Under the pieces are notes generated by a model that searched no databases, was not told the origin of the DNA, and worked only from the letters and a program-made list of their open reading frames with translations. 64,000 nucleotides of DNA from Sellimonas caecigallum. GTDB taxonomy: Bacteria > Bacillota > Clostridia > Lachnospirales > Lachnospiraceae. The stretch spans positions 1,116,001 through 1,180,000 of the forward strand of contig NZ_CP173660.1 in NCBI RefSeq assembly GCF_045038405.1, written 5' to 3'. Made by a program: the position numbers and the translations under genes. Below, one piece after another: positions 25,990 through 35,427 of the stretch (its first letter is position 1; every line of letters begins with the position of its first letter).

Positions 25990-26040
25990 TTTTCCACAGA
26001 ATCCACACCGAATTATCCACAAAACCGTTGAAAATAAGGC

Positions 26041-26069
26041 TTTTTCTCGGGAAAAGAAAATGCTATAAT
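26041..26069 (+). promoter_or_regulatory. Promoter of the dnaD-dnaC-prs operon
   Basis: Extended -10 TGCTATAAT (TATAAT at 26064-26069) with a weak TTTTTC 17 nt upstream, 42 nt before the dnaD start. Confidence 0.55.
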
Positions 26070-26110
26070 ACGTTTACTTTGATTTAGGAAAGACAGGGGT
26101 TTTAAAGGAA

Positions 26111-27235
26111 ATGGGTATGTTGAGCATCCGAAACGGTTCTGGTCATCAGTTTACACTGGTTGCCAATGATTTTATCGACAGTTATATGACAAAGGCAAAC
26201 GGCGAATATGTGAAAGTATATCTGCTTTTGCTGCGCCGTATGGACAGTGGTAAAGGGTTTTCTGTCTCTGAACTTGCAGATATACTCGAGATCACGGAAG
26301 GAGATATCTTAAGAGCATTCCGGTACTGGGCAAAGGAGGGGCTGCTTACCATCGAATACGGAGCAGGCGGAGATATATCCGGTCTTTTGATGGGAAACGC
26401 GGAGACGGAAAATAAAAAGAATGAAACCACCGCAAAAACTCAGGACAGCCTTTCCTGTTCCGATCCGATTGCGGAAGCGGAATCCTCGCCGCAAGAGGAC
26501 GAGCCTTGGGGAGCCATTCCGGAACACACAGAGGAACCTGCGCATGCGGACAGCTCCGCAAAAAAAGAAACAGCACCTCCGATCCGTGACATCGGTCAGT
26601 ACAAAAGCCGGAAGGAATTCAAACAGCTTTTGTTTATCACAGAAAAATATATCGGCAGACCACTGTCCCCTTCGGATGTGGAGATGATGTCTTATTTTTA
26701 TGATACCCTTCAGTTCTCTGCAGATCTGGTGGAATATCTTGTGGAATACTGCGTGGAAAATGGACACAAAAGCATGCACTACATCAAATCGGTGGCGTTG
26801 GCCTGGGCAGACGCCGGTATCTCCAGCGTCTCAGAGGCACGCAGATCTGCAAGTTTTTACAACAAAGACTGCTCTGCGGTCCTGAAAGCATTCGGCATCA
26901 CGGGCCGTATGGCTGCTTCCGTGGAGACAGATTTTGTGAAGAAATGGTCCTCCGAGTTCGGTTTTACGCTGGATATCATCATCGAAGCATGTAATCGGAC
27001 TGTGTCCGCCATCCATCAGCCAAGCTTCGAGTATGCGGATAAAATCCTGAGCAATTGGCATAATAAAGGGGTGCACCACCTAAAGGATGTCTCTATGCTG
27101 GATCAGGCATACCTGCAGCATCGGTCCGCCAGGGCTTCCTCCCCTGCACCGACTGCGAAAAAAACGAAATTCAACAATTTTGAGGAACGAAACTATAACA
27201 TGGAAGATCTGGAAAGACAGCTTCTCGAGAGCTAA
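26111..27235 (+). CDS. DnaD-domain primosomal protein
   Basis: A 374-aa protein with an N-terminal winged-helix part (residues about 1-90), an acidic low-complexity linker (about 95-170) and two DnaD/DnaB-type helical domains (about 185-255 and 265-335; the latter carries FEYADKILSNWHNKGV, the family's YxxxI end). In Firmicutes such proteins remodel DNA and help load the replicative helicase. The DnaC-like loader follows after 16 nt, which supports that role. Either ATG 26111 or 26117 may be used; AAAGGA is better spaced for 26117. Confidence 0.88.
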   Translation: MGMLSIRNGSGHQFTLVANDFIDSYMTKANGEYVKVYLLLLRRMDSGKGFSVSELADILEITEGDILRAFRYWAKEGLLTIEYGAGGDISGLLMGNAETENKKNETTAKTQDSLSCSDPIAEAESSPQEDEPWGAIPEHTEEPAHADSSAKKETAPPIRDIGQYKSRKEFKQLLFITEKYIGRPLSPSDVEMMSYFYDTLQFSADLVEYLVEYCVENGHKSMHYIKSVALAWADAGISSVSEARRSASFYNKDCSAVLKAFGITGRMAASVETDFVKKWSSEFGFTLDIIIEACNRTVSAIHQPSFEYADKILSNWHNKGVHHLKDVSMLDQAYLQHRSARASSPAPTAKKTKFNNFEERNYNMEDLERQLLES

Positions 27236-27251
27236 GTAAAGGAGTTTTTTC

Positions 27252-28235
27252 ATGGCTTTGACAAATTCACAGTACGACGCGATCATGAGGATGTATGAGA
27301 AGAAGCAGCTGCGTTCGCACGATCTGCTGAATGAGCATTTTCATGAAATATATGAAAAAATACCGCGGATCGCTGAGATCGACCGCAAGATCTCTCATGC
27401 CGGAGTAGAAAAGGCAAAAGCGCTCCTTGAGGGCGGGGACCAATCCATAGATGATTTCCGGCGTCAGGTCGCACTTCTGTCCGAAGAAAAGAAGACGCTG
27501 CTTTTGGCGTACGGATACCCGGAGGATTATCTGGAGCCATCTTACGAATGCAGCGACTGCTGTGATACCGGGTACATAGACGGGAAAAAATGCCGCTGCT
27601 TTCAGAAGGCCGAAATCGACCTTCTATACACGCAGTCCAATCTTCAGGACGTCCTGAATGCTGAAAATTTCCGTTCTTTTCGTCTGGATTACTACTCATC
27701 GGATTACATCGACCCGGTCAGCCGCAGATCTTCGCTGGAGATGGCAAAAGACGCATTGGATGTATGCCGTTCCTTTGTCGATTCTTTTTCCGACAGCTTC
27801 CAGAATCTTTTGATCTATGGAAATACCGGAGTTGGCAAAACTTTTCTTACCCACTGCATCGCCAGGGAACTCATTGACCGGATCCATTCCGTCATTTATG
27901 TGACTGCATCCCAGCTTTTTGAACTTCTTGGGAACAGGGAATTCGGGCAGCGCACTGAAGACATCCATACCGGTTCTCTGTTGGAGAGCTGCGATCTGCT
28001 CATTATCGACGATCTAGGCACGGAACTTACAAATTCATTTACGGTCTCTCAGCTTTTCATCTGCCTGAACGACCGGATCATACAAAAAAAATCGACAATT
28101 ATCTCTACCAATTTGTCGCTAAATGAGATAAAATCTATTTACAGTGAGAGGACCTTCTCCCGCATCAGCAGCAATTTCCGCCTGCTGAAACTTGTGGGGG
28201 ATGATATCCGAATAAAGAAGAAACTAATGAAATAA
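27252..28235 (+). CDS. DnaC/DnaI-like helicase loader ATPase
   Basis: A 327-aa AAA+ protein. An N-terminal helical region leads to a small zinc-binding-like motif CSDCCDTGYIDGKKCRCF (about 97-114), then an AAA+ core with Walker A GNTGVGKT (about 190-197) and Walker B LLIIDDLGTE. This matches DnaI/DnaC proteins that load the replicative helicase. It sits between the DnaD-domain gene and prs, 16-20 nt apart, in one operon. Confidence 0.9.
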   Translation: MALTNSQYDAIMRMYEKKQLRSHDLLNEHFHEIYEKIPRIAEIDRKISHAGVEKAKALLEGGDQSIDDFRRQVALLSEEKKTLLLAYGYPEDYLEPSYECSDCCDTGYIDGKKCRCFQKAEIDLLYTQSNLQDVLNAENFRSFRLDYYSSDYIDPVSRRSSLEMAKDALDVCRSFVDSFSDSFQNLLIYGNTGVGKTFLTHCIARELIDRIHSVIYVTASQLFELLGNREFGQRTEDIHTGSLLESCDLLIIDDLGTELTNSFTVSQLFICLNDRIIQKKSTIISTNLSLNEIKSIYSERTFSRISSNFRLLKLVGDDIRIKKKLMK

Positions 28236-28255
28236 CACAAACAGGAGGCAAACGA

Positions 28256-29440
28256 ATGCTGCATCGTACAGAAAGAACTCTGGATAATATTCCGGTAGGA
28301 GCCCTTGGGATCATTGCACTCACGGGTTGTGAACAAATGGGACAGAAGGTAAATGACTACATTGTCAAATGGCGTAAAGAGGACGGACATATCTTTAAAG
28401 ACGACGTTGTGTTTACCGGATATGAAAAAGACAATTACCTGATAGATGCCAAAACCCCTCGTTTTGGTTCTGGGGAAGCTAAAGGCGTTATTTCTGAATC
28501 CATCCGTGGAAAAGACATCTATCTTATGGTAGATGTATGTAACTACAGTCTGACATACTCTCTGAATGGACAGATCAACCATATGTCTCCGGACGACCAT
28601 TTCCAGAATCTGAAAAGAGTCATTGCCGCTATCGGCGGAAAGGCACGGCGTATCAACGTCATCATGCCATTCCTCTACGAAAGCCGCCAGCACAAGAGAA
28701 GCAGCCGGGAATCTCTTGACTGTGCTCTGGCACTTCAGGAACTCGTAAAAATGGGCGTGGACAACATTATCACTTTCGATGCTCACGACCCGCGTGTGCA
28801 GAACGCAATCCCGTTGAGCGGATTTGAGACAGTCCGCCCGACATACCAGTTTGTAAAAGGGCTGCTCCGCAACGTAAAGGATCTGGAGATCGACAGCCGC
28901 CATATGATGGCTATCAGCCCGGATGAAGGCGCTACTGGACGTGCTATCTACCTTGCAAACGTGCTGGGACTTGACATGGGAATGTTCTACAAACGCCGTG
29001 ATTACACCCGTATCGTAGACGGGCGCAATCCGATCGTCGCTCATGAATTCCTTGGCGATTCTGTAGAAGGAAAAGATGTGATCATCCTGGACGACATGAT
29101 CTCTTCCGGGGACAGTATCATCGATGTGGCAAAGCAGCTGAAAGCAAGAAAGGCAAGAAGAATCTTTGCGGCAGCCACATTCGGCCTGTTCACAAATGGT
29201 CTGGAGAAATTCGACAAAGCTTACGAGGAAGGCATCATCACGAACATTCTCACAACAAACCTTATCTATCAGACACCGGAACTTTTAAGCCGTCCGTACT
29301 ATATCAACTGTGATATGAGCAAGTATATCGCTCTTCTCATCGACACATTGAATCACGACGGTTCCATCAGCAGCATCTTAAGTCCGAGCGAACGGATCCA
29401 ACACGTAGTAAACAAATACCGCAACGGAGAGGAAATCTAA
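28256..29440 (+). CDS. prs: Ribose-phosphate pyrophosphokinase (PRPP synthetase), long form
   Basis: A 394-aa PRPP synthetase that makes PRPP from ribose-5-P and ATP for purine, pyrimidine, His and NAD synthesis (and for Hpt at 9.1 kb). The PRPP-binding loop is VIILDDMISSGDS. DAHDPRVQNAIPL and the SPDEGATGRAI stretch are the Mg/pyrophosphate regions. It is about 75 residues longer than the standard bacterial enzyme (around 315 aa), with an N-terminal extension and altered spacing. It starts behind a good AGGAGG 20 nt after dnaC and overlaps the convergent SbcC-like gene by 4 nt. Confidence 0.93.
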   Translation: MLHRTERTLDNIPVGALGIIALTGCEQMGQKVNDYIVKWRKEDGHIFKDDVVFTGYEKDNYLIDAKTPRFGSGEAKGVISESIRGKDIYLMVDVCNYSLTYSLNGQINHMSPDDHFQNLKRVIAAIGGKARRINVIMPFLYESRQHKRSSRESLDCALALQELVKMGVDNIITFDAHDPRVQNAIPLSGFETVRPTYQFVKGLLRNVKDLEIDSRHMMAISPDEGATGRAIYLANVLGLDMGMFYKRRDYTRIVDGRNPIVAHEFLGDSVEGKDVIILDDMISSGDSIIDVAKQLKARKARRIFAAATFGLFTNGLEKFDKAYEEGIITNILTTNLIYQTPELLSRPYYINCDMSKYIALLIDTLNHDGSISSILSPSERIQHVVNKYRNGEEI

Positions 29441-30924
29441 CTCCATCCGTCACGGTATGTGATATGCATCTCTTCAAGTGCTTCTCTTTCCCGCTTATGG
29501 CAGGAAAACAGGAGCACTTGTTTTTTATTTTCCGCAAGCCACCGAAGAGCTGCCCTCATCCTTTTTTCGTCATAGTAAGAGAAGGTATCATCCAAAATGA
29601 TCGGGAATTCTTCTTCACACAACATTTCTGATGCTGCCATCCGCACCGCAAAGTAAATCTGTTCCAGCGTTCCTCTGCTTAGCCTCTCTGCCGGTATCTT
29701 CCGATTCCCTGAATAGACACTGATATTCGCCTTCTCCTCCAGGTAGATCCGGTCATAGCATCCCTCAGTAATTTCCTTAAGAATCCGGGACGCACGGCTA
29801 TTGAGCCTTTCCCCGATATCCTGGTATACATCTTTTGACACTTCCAGAAGACGTTTCGCCGCAAGTTCGAGGGCTGCTTTTCTCATTTTCAGAAGCTTCT
29901 CCTCTTCTCCTATCTCGTACGTCTCATCAATCTGTTCCCGGATATTTGCGAGAGCTGTTTGTTTTTCCCTGATCTCTTCTTTGAATCTCTCCCGTCTCCA
30001 CTCCAGTTTCTCCCTCGTCATGGCCGGATCCTGGTGTTCGGGCTGCACGACTTTTTCCATCTTGACTTTGTTCCAGAAAAAGAGGATCTCCGCGATCAAT
30101 ACCGCTGTGATCAAAAGATAGTCAAGAGGCCGCGGAACAAAGAGAAAAATGCCCGCCGCGGATAAAAAAAGGATCATAATGAGCGCCGGCACAAGAAAGC
30201 GTCTCCCTTTCTTTTCCACAGTTTCTTCCTGCCTGTCAAAATCCTGAACCCTTTCCCGCATTACCTCGTACTCTTTCCTGAGCCGTGTCAATTCCCGTTC
30301 GACATAAGCCCCTTCCTGCTCGCCAAGTTCCCGCTTCTTCAGCCTTTTTTCCTCCGCTTCCCGCACATTTCTGGAGAGTTCCCGCGCGCGCTCTCTGAGG
30401 TAAGAAAGAGATGCTTCCAGATCCATGTCACTACTGCCGGAGTGATAATAATTGGCAGCATAATTCTGTACCGCAGTCTGGAGCGTTTCTCCTGGCGCAG
30501 CTGCCAGCTGTCCGATGGCTACCGTATTCTCAAAAGTCGCCCTGTCAAGATCCGACAGAACCGCCTGCAGATCTCCGTCATCCACCGAAAGTTCTTCCCC
30601 GTCATCCAGGCAAAAAAAACGTGTTTTTTTTCCGTTCTTTGTAAAATCCCTTTCAATCTGAAACGTTCGCCCTCCGCTCTCAAACTGTATCATTCCTCCA
30701 TATTGCCAAGGCTTATCCCACGGTTCATACCTGTGGAACATATCTCCGGCTGCCGCCCTTCCGCGCCCTCGCTCAATGTCGAACAACATGCTTTTCAAAA
30801 ATGCGTAAATGGTTGTTTTTCCGGCCTCGTTTTCCCCCGCAAATACGTTGATGCCATCCCCAACCTCGATATTCCGATCATGAAATTTTCCGAATCCGCT
30901 GATCTCCAATCGCTTTATCTTCAT
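29437..30924 (-). CDS. Short SbcC/YhaN-like ATPase with a membrane hairpin
   Basis: A 495-aa SMC/Rad50-like ATPase. Walker A is AGENEAGKTTIY (about 29-40); the C-terminal signature and Walker B lie in LSRGTLEQIYFAVRMA and IILDDTFSYYD. Between two coiled coils there are two hydrophobic segments (about 245-262 and 267-285), as in membrane-linked YhaN proteins. At 495 aa it is about half the length of usual SbcC or YhaN. It begins 13 nt after the SbcD-like gene, its expected nuclease partner in DNA end processing. It ends inside the prs stop. Confidence 0.83.
   Translation of the reverse strand: MKIKRLEISGFGKFHDRNIEVGDGINVFAGENEAGKTTIYAFLKSMLFDIERGRGRAAAGDMFHRYEPWDKPWQYGGMIQFESGGRTFQIERDFTKNGKKTRFFCLDDGEELSVDDGDLQAVLSDLDRATFENTVAIGQLAAAPGETLQTAVQNYAANYYHSGSSDMDLEASLSYLRERARELSRNVREAEEKRLKKRELGEQEGAYVERELTRLRKEYEVMRERVQDFDRQEETVEKKGRRFLVPALIMILFLSAAGIFLFVPRPLDYLLITAVLIAEILFFWNKVKMEKVVQPEHQDPAMTREKLEWRRERFKEEIREKQTALANIREQIDETYEIGEEEKLLKMRKAALELAAKRLLEVSKDVYQDIGERLNSRASRILKEITEGCYDRIYLEEKANISVYSGNRKIPAERLSRGTLEQIYFAVRMAASEMLCEEEFPIILDDTFSYYDEKRMRAALRWLAENKKQVLLFSCHKREREALEEMHITYRDGWS
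29475..29531 (+). terminator. prs terminator embedded in the convergent gene
   Basis: CAAGTGCT (29475-29482) pairs perfectly with AGCACTTG (29513-29520), and an inner CTTTCC/GGAAAA stem lies between; a TTTTTTATTTT run follows. It lies inside the coding 3' end of the SbcC-like gene. Confidence 0.65.
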
Positions 30925-30937
30925 CTTGGTACTCCCT

Positions 30938-32002
30938 TTATGATCCCCTTTTTGTTTCCAAAAGCGCCTTTACCCCTTCATAAAGCGCCATCTCTTCGAG
31001 GAGTCCATCCTCCCCTTCTTTCTCAAAACTCTGTATAAACCTTCCCAGAAGATTTCCTTTGTTAACTGCAGAAAGTTTCCCGAAGTCGTAAGACGGATTT
31101 GTAAAGTCCAGCACATCGATGACGTTCCCATACGGATCCATACTCGCGGCGGCAAATTCGATGTCCGGATCCCGAAAGCCGGTAATCTCTACCCGGTACA
31201 TATTTTCGATACCCTGTTCTTCGATCTTCTCCCGGATCGTATCCCGCAGCAGACTCCCCGTCATCTTTTCATCCGCCTGGATATCCAGATGGATGTATTT
31301 TCTCGAAGCAAACGGCACGAATCTTGTCTTTACAAGTCCATTTGCGGCAGCTCCCAGAATGAATCCATGGTCTCCCGTGTCATTGGGATCTGTCGGCTCC
31401 AATGCTCCACAGTAGGAGCTTTTCTGCTCCTTCTGGTCTGGTTTGTGAATATGTCCCAGGGCTACATAATCGTAACCCAAAAGCTCTGTTTCCCTTTTCC
31501 GGAACGGCAGGTGCTTTTCATCTCCTCCGTGCAGGATAAGAATTTCCGTATCCTGGGTTCTGCGGCATTTCCAGGAATCTCGGATTCCCTCTCTGTATTC
31601 TCTGTCCCAGTAGCTGAATCCGGACACGGCCGTCCGAAGTTCCGGAAATTCAATCTTTTGCATCTCTTTTCCAAGAAGAGGGAACACATTGCGCGCCCAC
31701 CGAAAACTCCGGTAATATGAATCCTGTTTGACAAAATCATGGTTTCCTGCCACCAGCACGACTTTCGTGTGAGTCAGGCGGGCAAAAAGAGCGTTGACTT
31801 CCTTCATCTCCCTGAGAAGAGGCTGTCTGTGAAACAAATCCCCCGCGATCACGAGGAGATCGGTCTTTTCCCGTTCACACAGGCTGATCAGCCTTTCAAA
31901 GCTTCTCCAGATCTCTTCCGGTCTGTTTTTCGTATATGCCTTGCCTGCGTCCGGTCTAACTCCTAAGTGAACGTCCGCCGTGTGTATGAATTTCACTTTC
32001 AT
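30938..32002 (-). CDS. SbcD/YhaO-like DNA repair metallophosphoesterase
   Basis: A 354-aa nuclease-type calcineurin phosphoesterase. The metal-binding motifs are TADVHLG (8-14), AGDLFHR (53-59), AGNHDF (85-90) and ALGHIHK (about 181-187). With the SbcC-like ATPase it should form a Mre11-Rad50-type complex that opens DNA ends and hairpins. The start is ATG 32002, where GGAAGGAGG is directly adjacent, or GTG 31996 with better spacing. Either start lies inside the 3' end of the upstream histidine kinase gene. Confidence 0.88.
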   Translation of the reverse strand: MKVKFIHTADVHLGVRPDAGKAYTKNRPEEIWRSFERLISLCEREKTDLLVIAGDLFHRQPLLREMKEVNALFARLTHTKVVLVAGNHDFVKQDSYYRSFRWARNVFPLLGKEMQKIEFPELRTAVSGFSYWDREYREGIRDSWKCRRTQDTEILILHGGDEKHLPFRKRETELLGYDYVALGHIHKPDQKEQKSSYCGALEPTDPNDTGDHGFILGAAANGLVKTRFVPFASRKYIHLDIQADEKMTGSLLRDTIREKIEEQGIENMYRVEITGFRDPDIEFAAASMDPYGNVIDVLDFTNPSYDFGKLSAVNKGNLLGRFIQSFEKEGEDGLLEEMALYEGVKALLETKRGS

Positions 32003-33155
32003 CCTCCTTCCCGTGGATTGGAAGCGTCACGGTAAACCGCGTCTCCCTATCATCACTTTTCGCATGGATCGTACCGCCGTGAAGTTCCACGATTTCTTTT
32101 GCGATAGCAAGTCCAAGCCCCGCTCCGCCTGTCTGACTGGATCGGGATTCGTCCGCCCGGAAAAATTTTTCGAAAATATGGGAAAGCTTCTCCTCCGGTA
32201 TCCGTTCTCCTTCGTTGGCAAAGACAATCCTTGCATCCTTTTCGTCCTGGGACAGCCAGATACGTATTACCGTCCCTTGCCTGCAGTAAGAAATAGCGTT
32301 TCGAAGCAAGTTGTCAAATACTCTGGCCATCTTGTCCGGATCCGCCTTCACAATAATATCTTCGTCAAAATCCACCTCGCACACGAGATCCCTTCCCTGG
32401 AGTACACCATACAGCTCGTCTGCGATCTGCTCCAACATCCTGCTGAGATTCAGCTCCGTCTTCTCAAGAATAATATCCTGCGCGTTAAACCGCGTGATCT
32501 CAAAAAATTCCCCGATCAGCTCGCCTAGCCGCATCGCTTTTTCCAGGGAAATCTTCGTGTACTTGCAGCGCTCTTCCACCGGCATCTCCGGGTGGGATTC
32601 CAGCATGGTCAGATACGCCACAATACTTGTAAGCGGTGTCTTCAGATCATGGGCAAGAAAGACGACCAGCTCGTTTTTCTTCCGTTCCGCCTCCTGCATC
32701 TCACGCTCCTGCCTCTCAAGCGTATATTTGATACTGTTGAGTTTCTTTTCGATGGGCTGGAGCTCCGTGATCAGATGGATCGGATCGCTGGATTCCGAGA
32801 CAATGTTTTCAATACCGTCCTCCACCTGTTCGAGATACTTCATCATTTTTGACAGAGCAATATAGAAAAAAAGCGCAAACAGTCCGAGAAATCCCAGTAT
32901 CATAAAGAAGTTTTTATTGTCGCCCAGTACTCTCCAGTACAGATTGATGGCAACTTCCTCTTTGACATGGAAAAATTTCAGTACGCCGATAAATACCTCC
33001 GAGAAATCATCGTTGTATACTCCATCGATGATATACTCCAGAAGGAATCCTCCGACAAGAACCGTAAGCGCTGTAACAAACACCGTCTGCAGCAAAATGC
33101 TCAATTTCAGTTTCCTGTATTTACTTTTTTTCAGTCTGCCCGGTCTATTCTTCAA
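31956..33155 (-). CDS. VanS-like sensor histidine kinase
   Basis: A 399-aa membrane sensor kinase. Two transmembrane segments (about 17-39 and 80-101) enclose a short 40-residue external loop; a HAMP-like linker follows. The H-box is FLAHDLKTPLTSI (about 165-177), followed by the N-box (FDNLLRNAISY), G1 and the G2 loop GAGLGLAIAKEIVELHGG. The layout resembles VanS-type kinases. A TTG start (33155) lies in the last codons of the response regulator gene; no better ATG was found. Its 3' end overlaps the SbcD-like gene by 47 nt. Confidence 0.88.
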   Translation of the reverse strand: MKNRPGRLKKSKYRKLKLSILLQTVFVTALTVLVGGFLLEYIIDGVYNDDFSEVFIGVLKFFHVKEEVAINLYWRVLGDNKNFFMILGFLGLFALFFYIALSKMMKYLEQVEDGIENIVSESSDPIHLITELQPIEKKLNSIKYTLERQEREMQEAERKKNELVVFLAHDLKTPLTSIVAYLTMLESHPEMPVEERCKYTKISLEKAMRLGELIGEFFEITRFNAQDIILEKTELNLSRMLEQIADELYGVLQGRDLVCEVDFDEDIIVKADPDKMARVFDNLLRNAISYCRQGTVIRIWLSQDEKDARIVFANEGERIPEEKLSHIFEKFFRADESRSSQTGGAGLGLAIAKEIVELHGGTIHAKSDDRETRFTVTLPIHGKEDESEIHTHGGRSLRS

Positions 33156-33837
33156 CCTTATACCCCACTCCCCAGACAGTCTTGATAAAATCGGATTTTC
33201 CTGTCGGGCCGCTCATCTTCTCCCGCAGATGCCGGATATGTACCATGACTGTATTATTGCTGTTTTTATAATACTTTTCATGCCAGACATTTTCAAACAG
33301 CTCTTCCGAACTGATGACTTTCCCTCTGTTTTCACAGAGAAGCCAGAGAATATCAAATTCAATGGGTGTAAGCGTGAGCGTCTTTTCATTGTAAATACAT
33401 TCGTGGGAATTCCGGTCCAGGAAAAGACCTGCAAAATCAATGACATTGCTTTCCGCTCTTGTCCCCTCATTGTATTTTGTATACCGTCTGAGCTGAGCCT
33501 TTACCCTTGCCACCATCTCCAGAGGATTGAACGGTTTGGCGATATAATCGTCCGCCCCCAGGGTAAGCCCTGTGATCTTATCCATGTATTCCGTCTTTGC
33601 CGTCAGCATGATAACCGGAAATGTGTACTTTTCTCTGATTTTTTTCAGAATCGTAAATCCGTCAATATCCGGCAGCATCACATCCAGAAGCGCCAGATCA
33701 ATCTTTGTGGACTCTATACAGGCAAGCGCTTCCTCGCCTGTATAGAATTTCAAAACCTCATACTGATCATTTTTCAAATACAACTCGACAACATCGGCTA
33801 TTTCCTTTTCGTCATCCACAACCAGAATATGATTCAT
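33145..33837 (-). CDS. VanR-like OmpR-family response regulator
   Basis: A 230-aa regulator with a receiver domain (acidic pocket VVDDE near the start, phospho-Asp in LALLDVMLPDIDG, Lys in YIAKPFNPLE) and an OmpR winged-helix domain (LTPIEFDILWLL, then VMVHIRHLREK). ATG 33837 is used because AAGGGG lies 6 nt upstream; ATG 33843 is also possible. It overlaps the kinase gene by 11 nt and starts 31 nt after asnS. No vanH/A/X/G/T-type resistance genes are nearby. Confidence 0.92.
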   Translation of the reverse strand: MNHILVVDDEKEIADVVELYLKNDQYEVLKFYTGEEALACIESTKIDLALLDVMLPDIDGFTILKKIREKYTFPVIMLTAKTEYMDKITGLTLGADDYIAKPFNPLEMVARVKAQLRRYTKYNEGTRAESNVIDFAGLFLDRNSHECIYNEKTLTLTPIEFDILWLLCENRGKVISSEELFENVWHEKYYKNSNNTVMVHIRHLREKMSGPTGKSDFIKTVWGVGYKVEE

Positions 33838-33868
33838 ATACATCCCCTTCTTGACTTTATCCCCTTAT

Positions 33869-35260
33869 TTACAGATCACAGTTGTTTACTGTTCTTGGGA
33901 ACGGAACCACGTCACGGATGTTTGACATACCTGTAAGGTACATCACGCACCGTTCAAATCCAAGGCCAAACCCTGCATGCCTTGTGGAACCGTATTTGCG
34001 CAGATCCAGATAGAACTGATATTCATCCGTATCCATTCCAAGCTCTTTCATTCTGTTGTAGAGCTTGTCATAGTCATCCTCCCTCTGGCTTCCGCCAATG
34101 ATCTCTCCGATCCCAGGTACAAGGCAGTCCACTGCTGCCACTGTCTTTCCGTCGTCATTGAGCTTCATATAGAAGGCTTTGATGTCCTTCGGATAGTCTG
34201 TGACAAAGACCGGACGCTTGAACACTTCTTCTGTAAGATAGCGTTCATGTTCTGTCTGAAGATCAATGCCCCATTCCACTTTATACTCGAACTTATCATT
34301 GTTCTTTTTCAGGATATCTACCGCTTCCGTGTACGTCACTTTTGCGAAATCGGATTCAGCTACATTGTGAAGTCTGTCAAGCAGTCCTTTGTCGATGAAC
34401 GAGTTGAAAAATTTCATCTCTTCCGGAGCGTTCTCAAGCACATAGTTGATGATATATTTCAGCATTGCTTCCCCGAGATCCATCGTGTCTTCCAGGTCTG
34501 CAAACGCCATCTCCGGCTCCACCATCCAGAATTCGGCTGCGTGGCGGGTCGTATTGGAATTCTCTGCCCGGAATGTCGGTCCAAATGTATATACATCACG
34601 GAATGCCTGGGCATATGTCTCTGCGTTGAGCTGTCCGCTTACTGTAAGGCTTGTGTGTTTTCCAAAAAAATCTTTGGTGTAATCGATCGTTCCATCTTCG
34701 TTCTTCGGCGGATTCTCCAGATCCAGCGTTGTAACCTGGAACATCTCTCCCGCACCTTCGCAGTCACTTCCCGTGATCAGCGGCGTATGCACATATACAA
34801 ATCCTCTGTCCTGAAAGAACTGGTGGATAGCGTATGCGATCAGAGAACGTACCCGGAACACCGCCTGGAATGTGTTTGTCCTCTGCCGCAGATGTGTCAT
34901 TGTCCTAAGATATTCCAGTGTATGGCGCTTCTTCTGAAGCGGGTAATCCGGCGCAGATGCACCTTCCACAACGATCTCTTCTGCCTGAATCTCAAAAGGC
35001 TGCTTTGCCTGTGGTGTTGCCACAAGTGTTCCCTTGACGATCAAAGCTGCCCCTACGTTTAATTTGGAGATCTCTTTAAAATTCTCCATCGTATCGTGGT
35101 AAACTACCTGGATCGTCTCAAAGTAAGACCCATCATTTATCACAATAAATCCAAACGCTTTGGAATCACGGATGCTTCTTACCCATCCGCCGATTGTCAC
35201 TTTCTGATCCAGATATGTCTGAGTGTCTTTGTATAATTCTCTGACTGTTATCAAATCCAT
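33869..35260 (-). CDS. asnS: Asparaginyl-tRNA synthetase
   Basis: A 463-aa class IIb synthetase. The N-terminal OB-fold (about 15-100, VTIGGWVRSIRDSKAFGF) binds the anticodon. The catalytic core has class II motif 2 (TFRAENSNTTRHAAEFWMVE) and the motif 3 end GFGLGFERCVMYLTG. It charges tRNA-Asn. AGGGAAGGAAA precedes ATG 35260; an extended -10 lies about 55 nt upstream. No T-box is visible in its short leader. Confidence 0.97.
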   Translation of the reverse strand: MDLITVRELYKDTQTYLDQKVTIGGWVRSIRDSKAFGFIVINDGSYFETIQVVYHDTMENFKEISKLNVGAALIVKGTLVATPQAKQPFEIQAEEIVVEGASAPDYPLQKKRHTLEYLRTMTHLRQRTNTFQAVFRVRSLIAYAIHQFFQDRGFVYVHTPLITGSDCEGAGEMFQVTTLDLENPPKNEDGTIDYTKDFFGKHTSLTVSGQLNAETYAQAFRDVYTFGPTFRAENSNTTRHAAEFWMVEPEMAFADLEDTMDLGEAMLKYIINYVLENAPEEMKFFNSFIDKGLLDRLHNVAESDFAKVTYTEAVDILKKNNDKFEYKVEWGIDLQTEHERYLTEEVFKRPVFVTDYPKDIKAFYMKLNDDGKTVAAVDCLVPGIGEIIGGSQREDDYDKLYNRMKELGMDTDEYQFYLDLRKYGSTRHAGFGLGFERCVMYLTGMSNIRDVVPFPRTVNNCDL

Positions 35261-35312
35261 TTTCCTTCCCTCCAGAGTCTGCCAAATCTTCGGCCATTTT
35301 TATTATCTACCT

Positions 35313-35318
35313 ATTATA
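35313..35318 (-). promoter_or_regulatory. Candidate asnS promoter (extended -10)
   Basis: On the minus strand TGATATAAT carries a consensus -10 (TATAAT, 35318-35313) with an extended TG; the -35 is unclear. Confidence 0.45.
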
Positions 35319-35363
35319 TCATGCTTTATCAAAGATTACATCAGTTAATTTCTCAAAAAAACA

Positions 35364-35392
35364 ATGACGCACCCTGCCTGTTCTGTTATAAT
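35364..35392 (+). promoter_or_regulatory. Promoter of the anion permease gene
   Basis: ATGACG (35364-35369), 17-nt spacer, TATAAT (35387-35392), 36 nt before the ATG. Confidence 0.55.
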
Positions 35393-35427
35393 TCTCAGTG
35401 GAAAAATAAGAATACAAGGAGCATACT

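Noticed and set aside
33145..33843. Vancomycin resistance operon
   Set aside because: The VanRS-like pair lacks any ligase, dipeptidase, racemase or dehydrogenase gene nearby; the pair only resembles the family.
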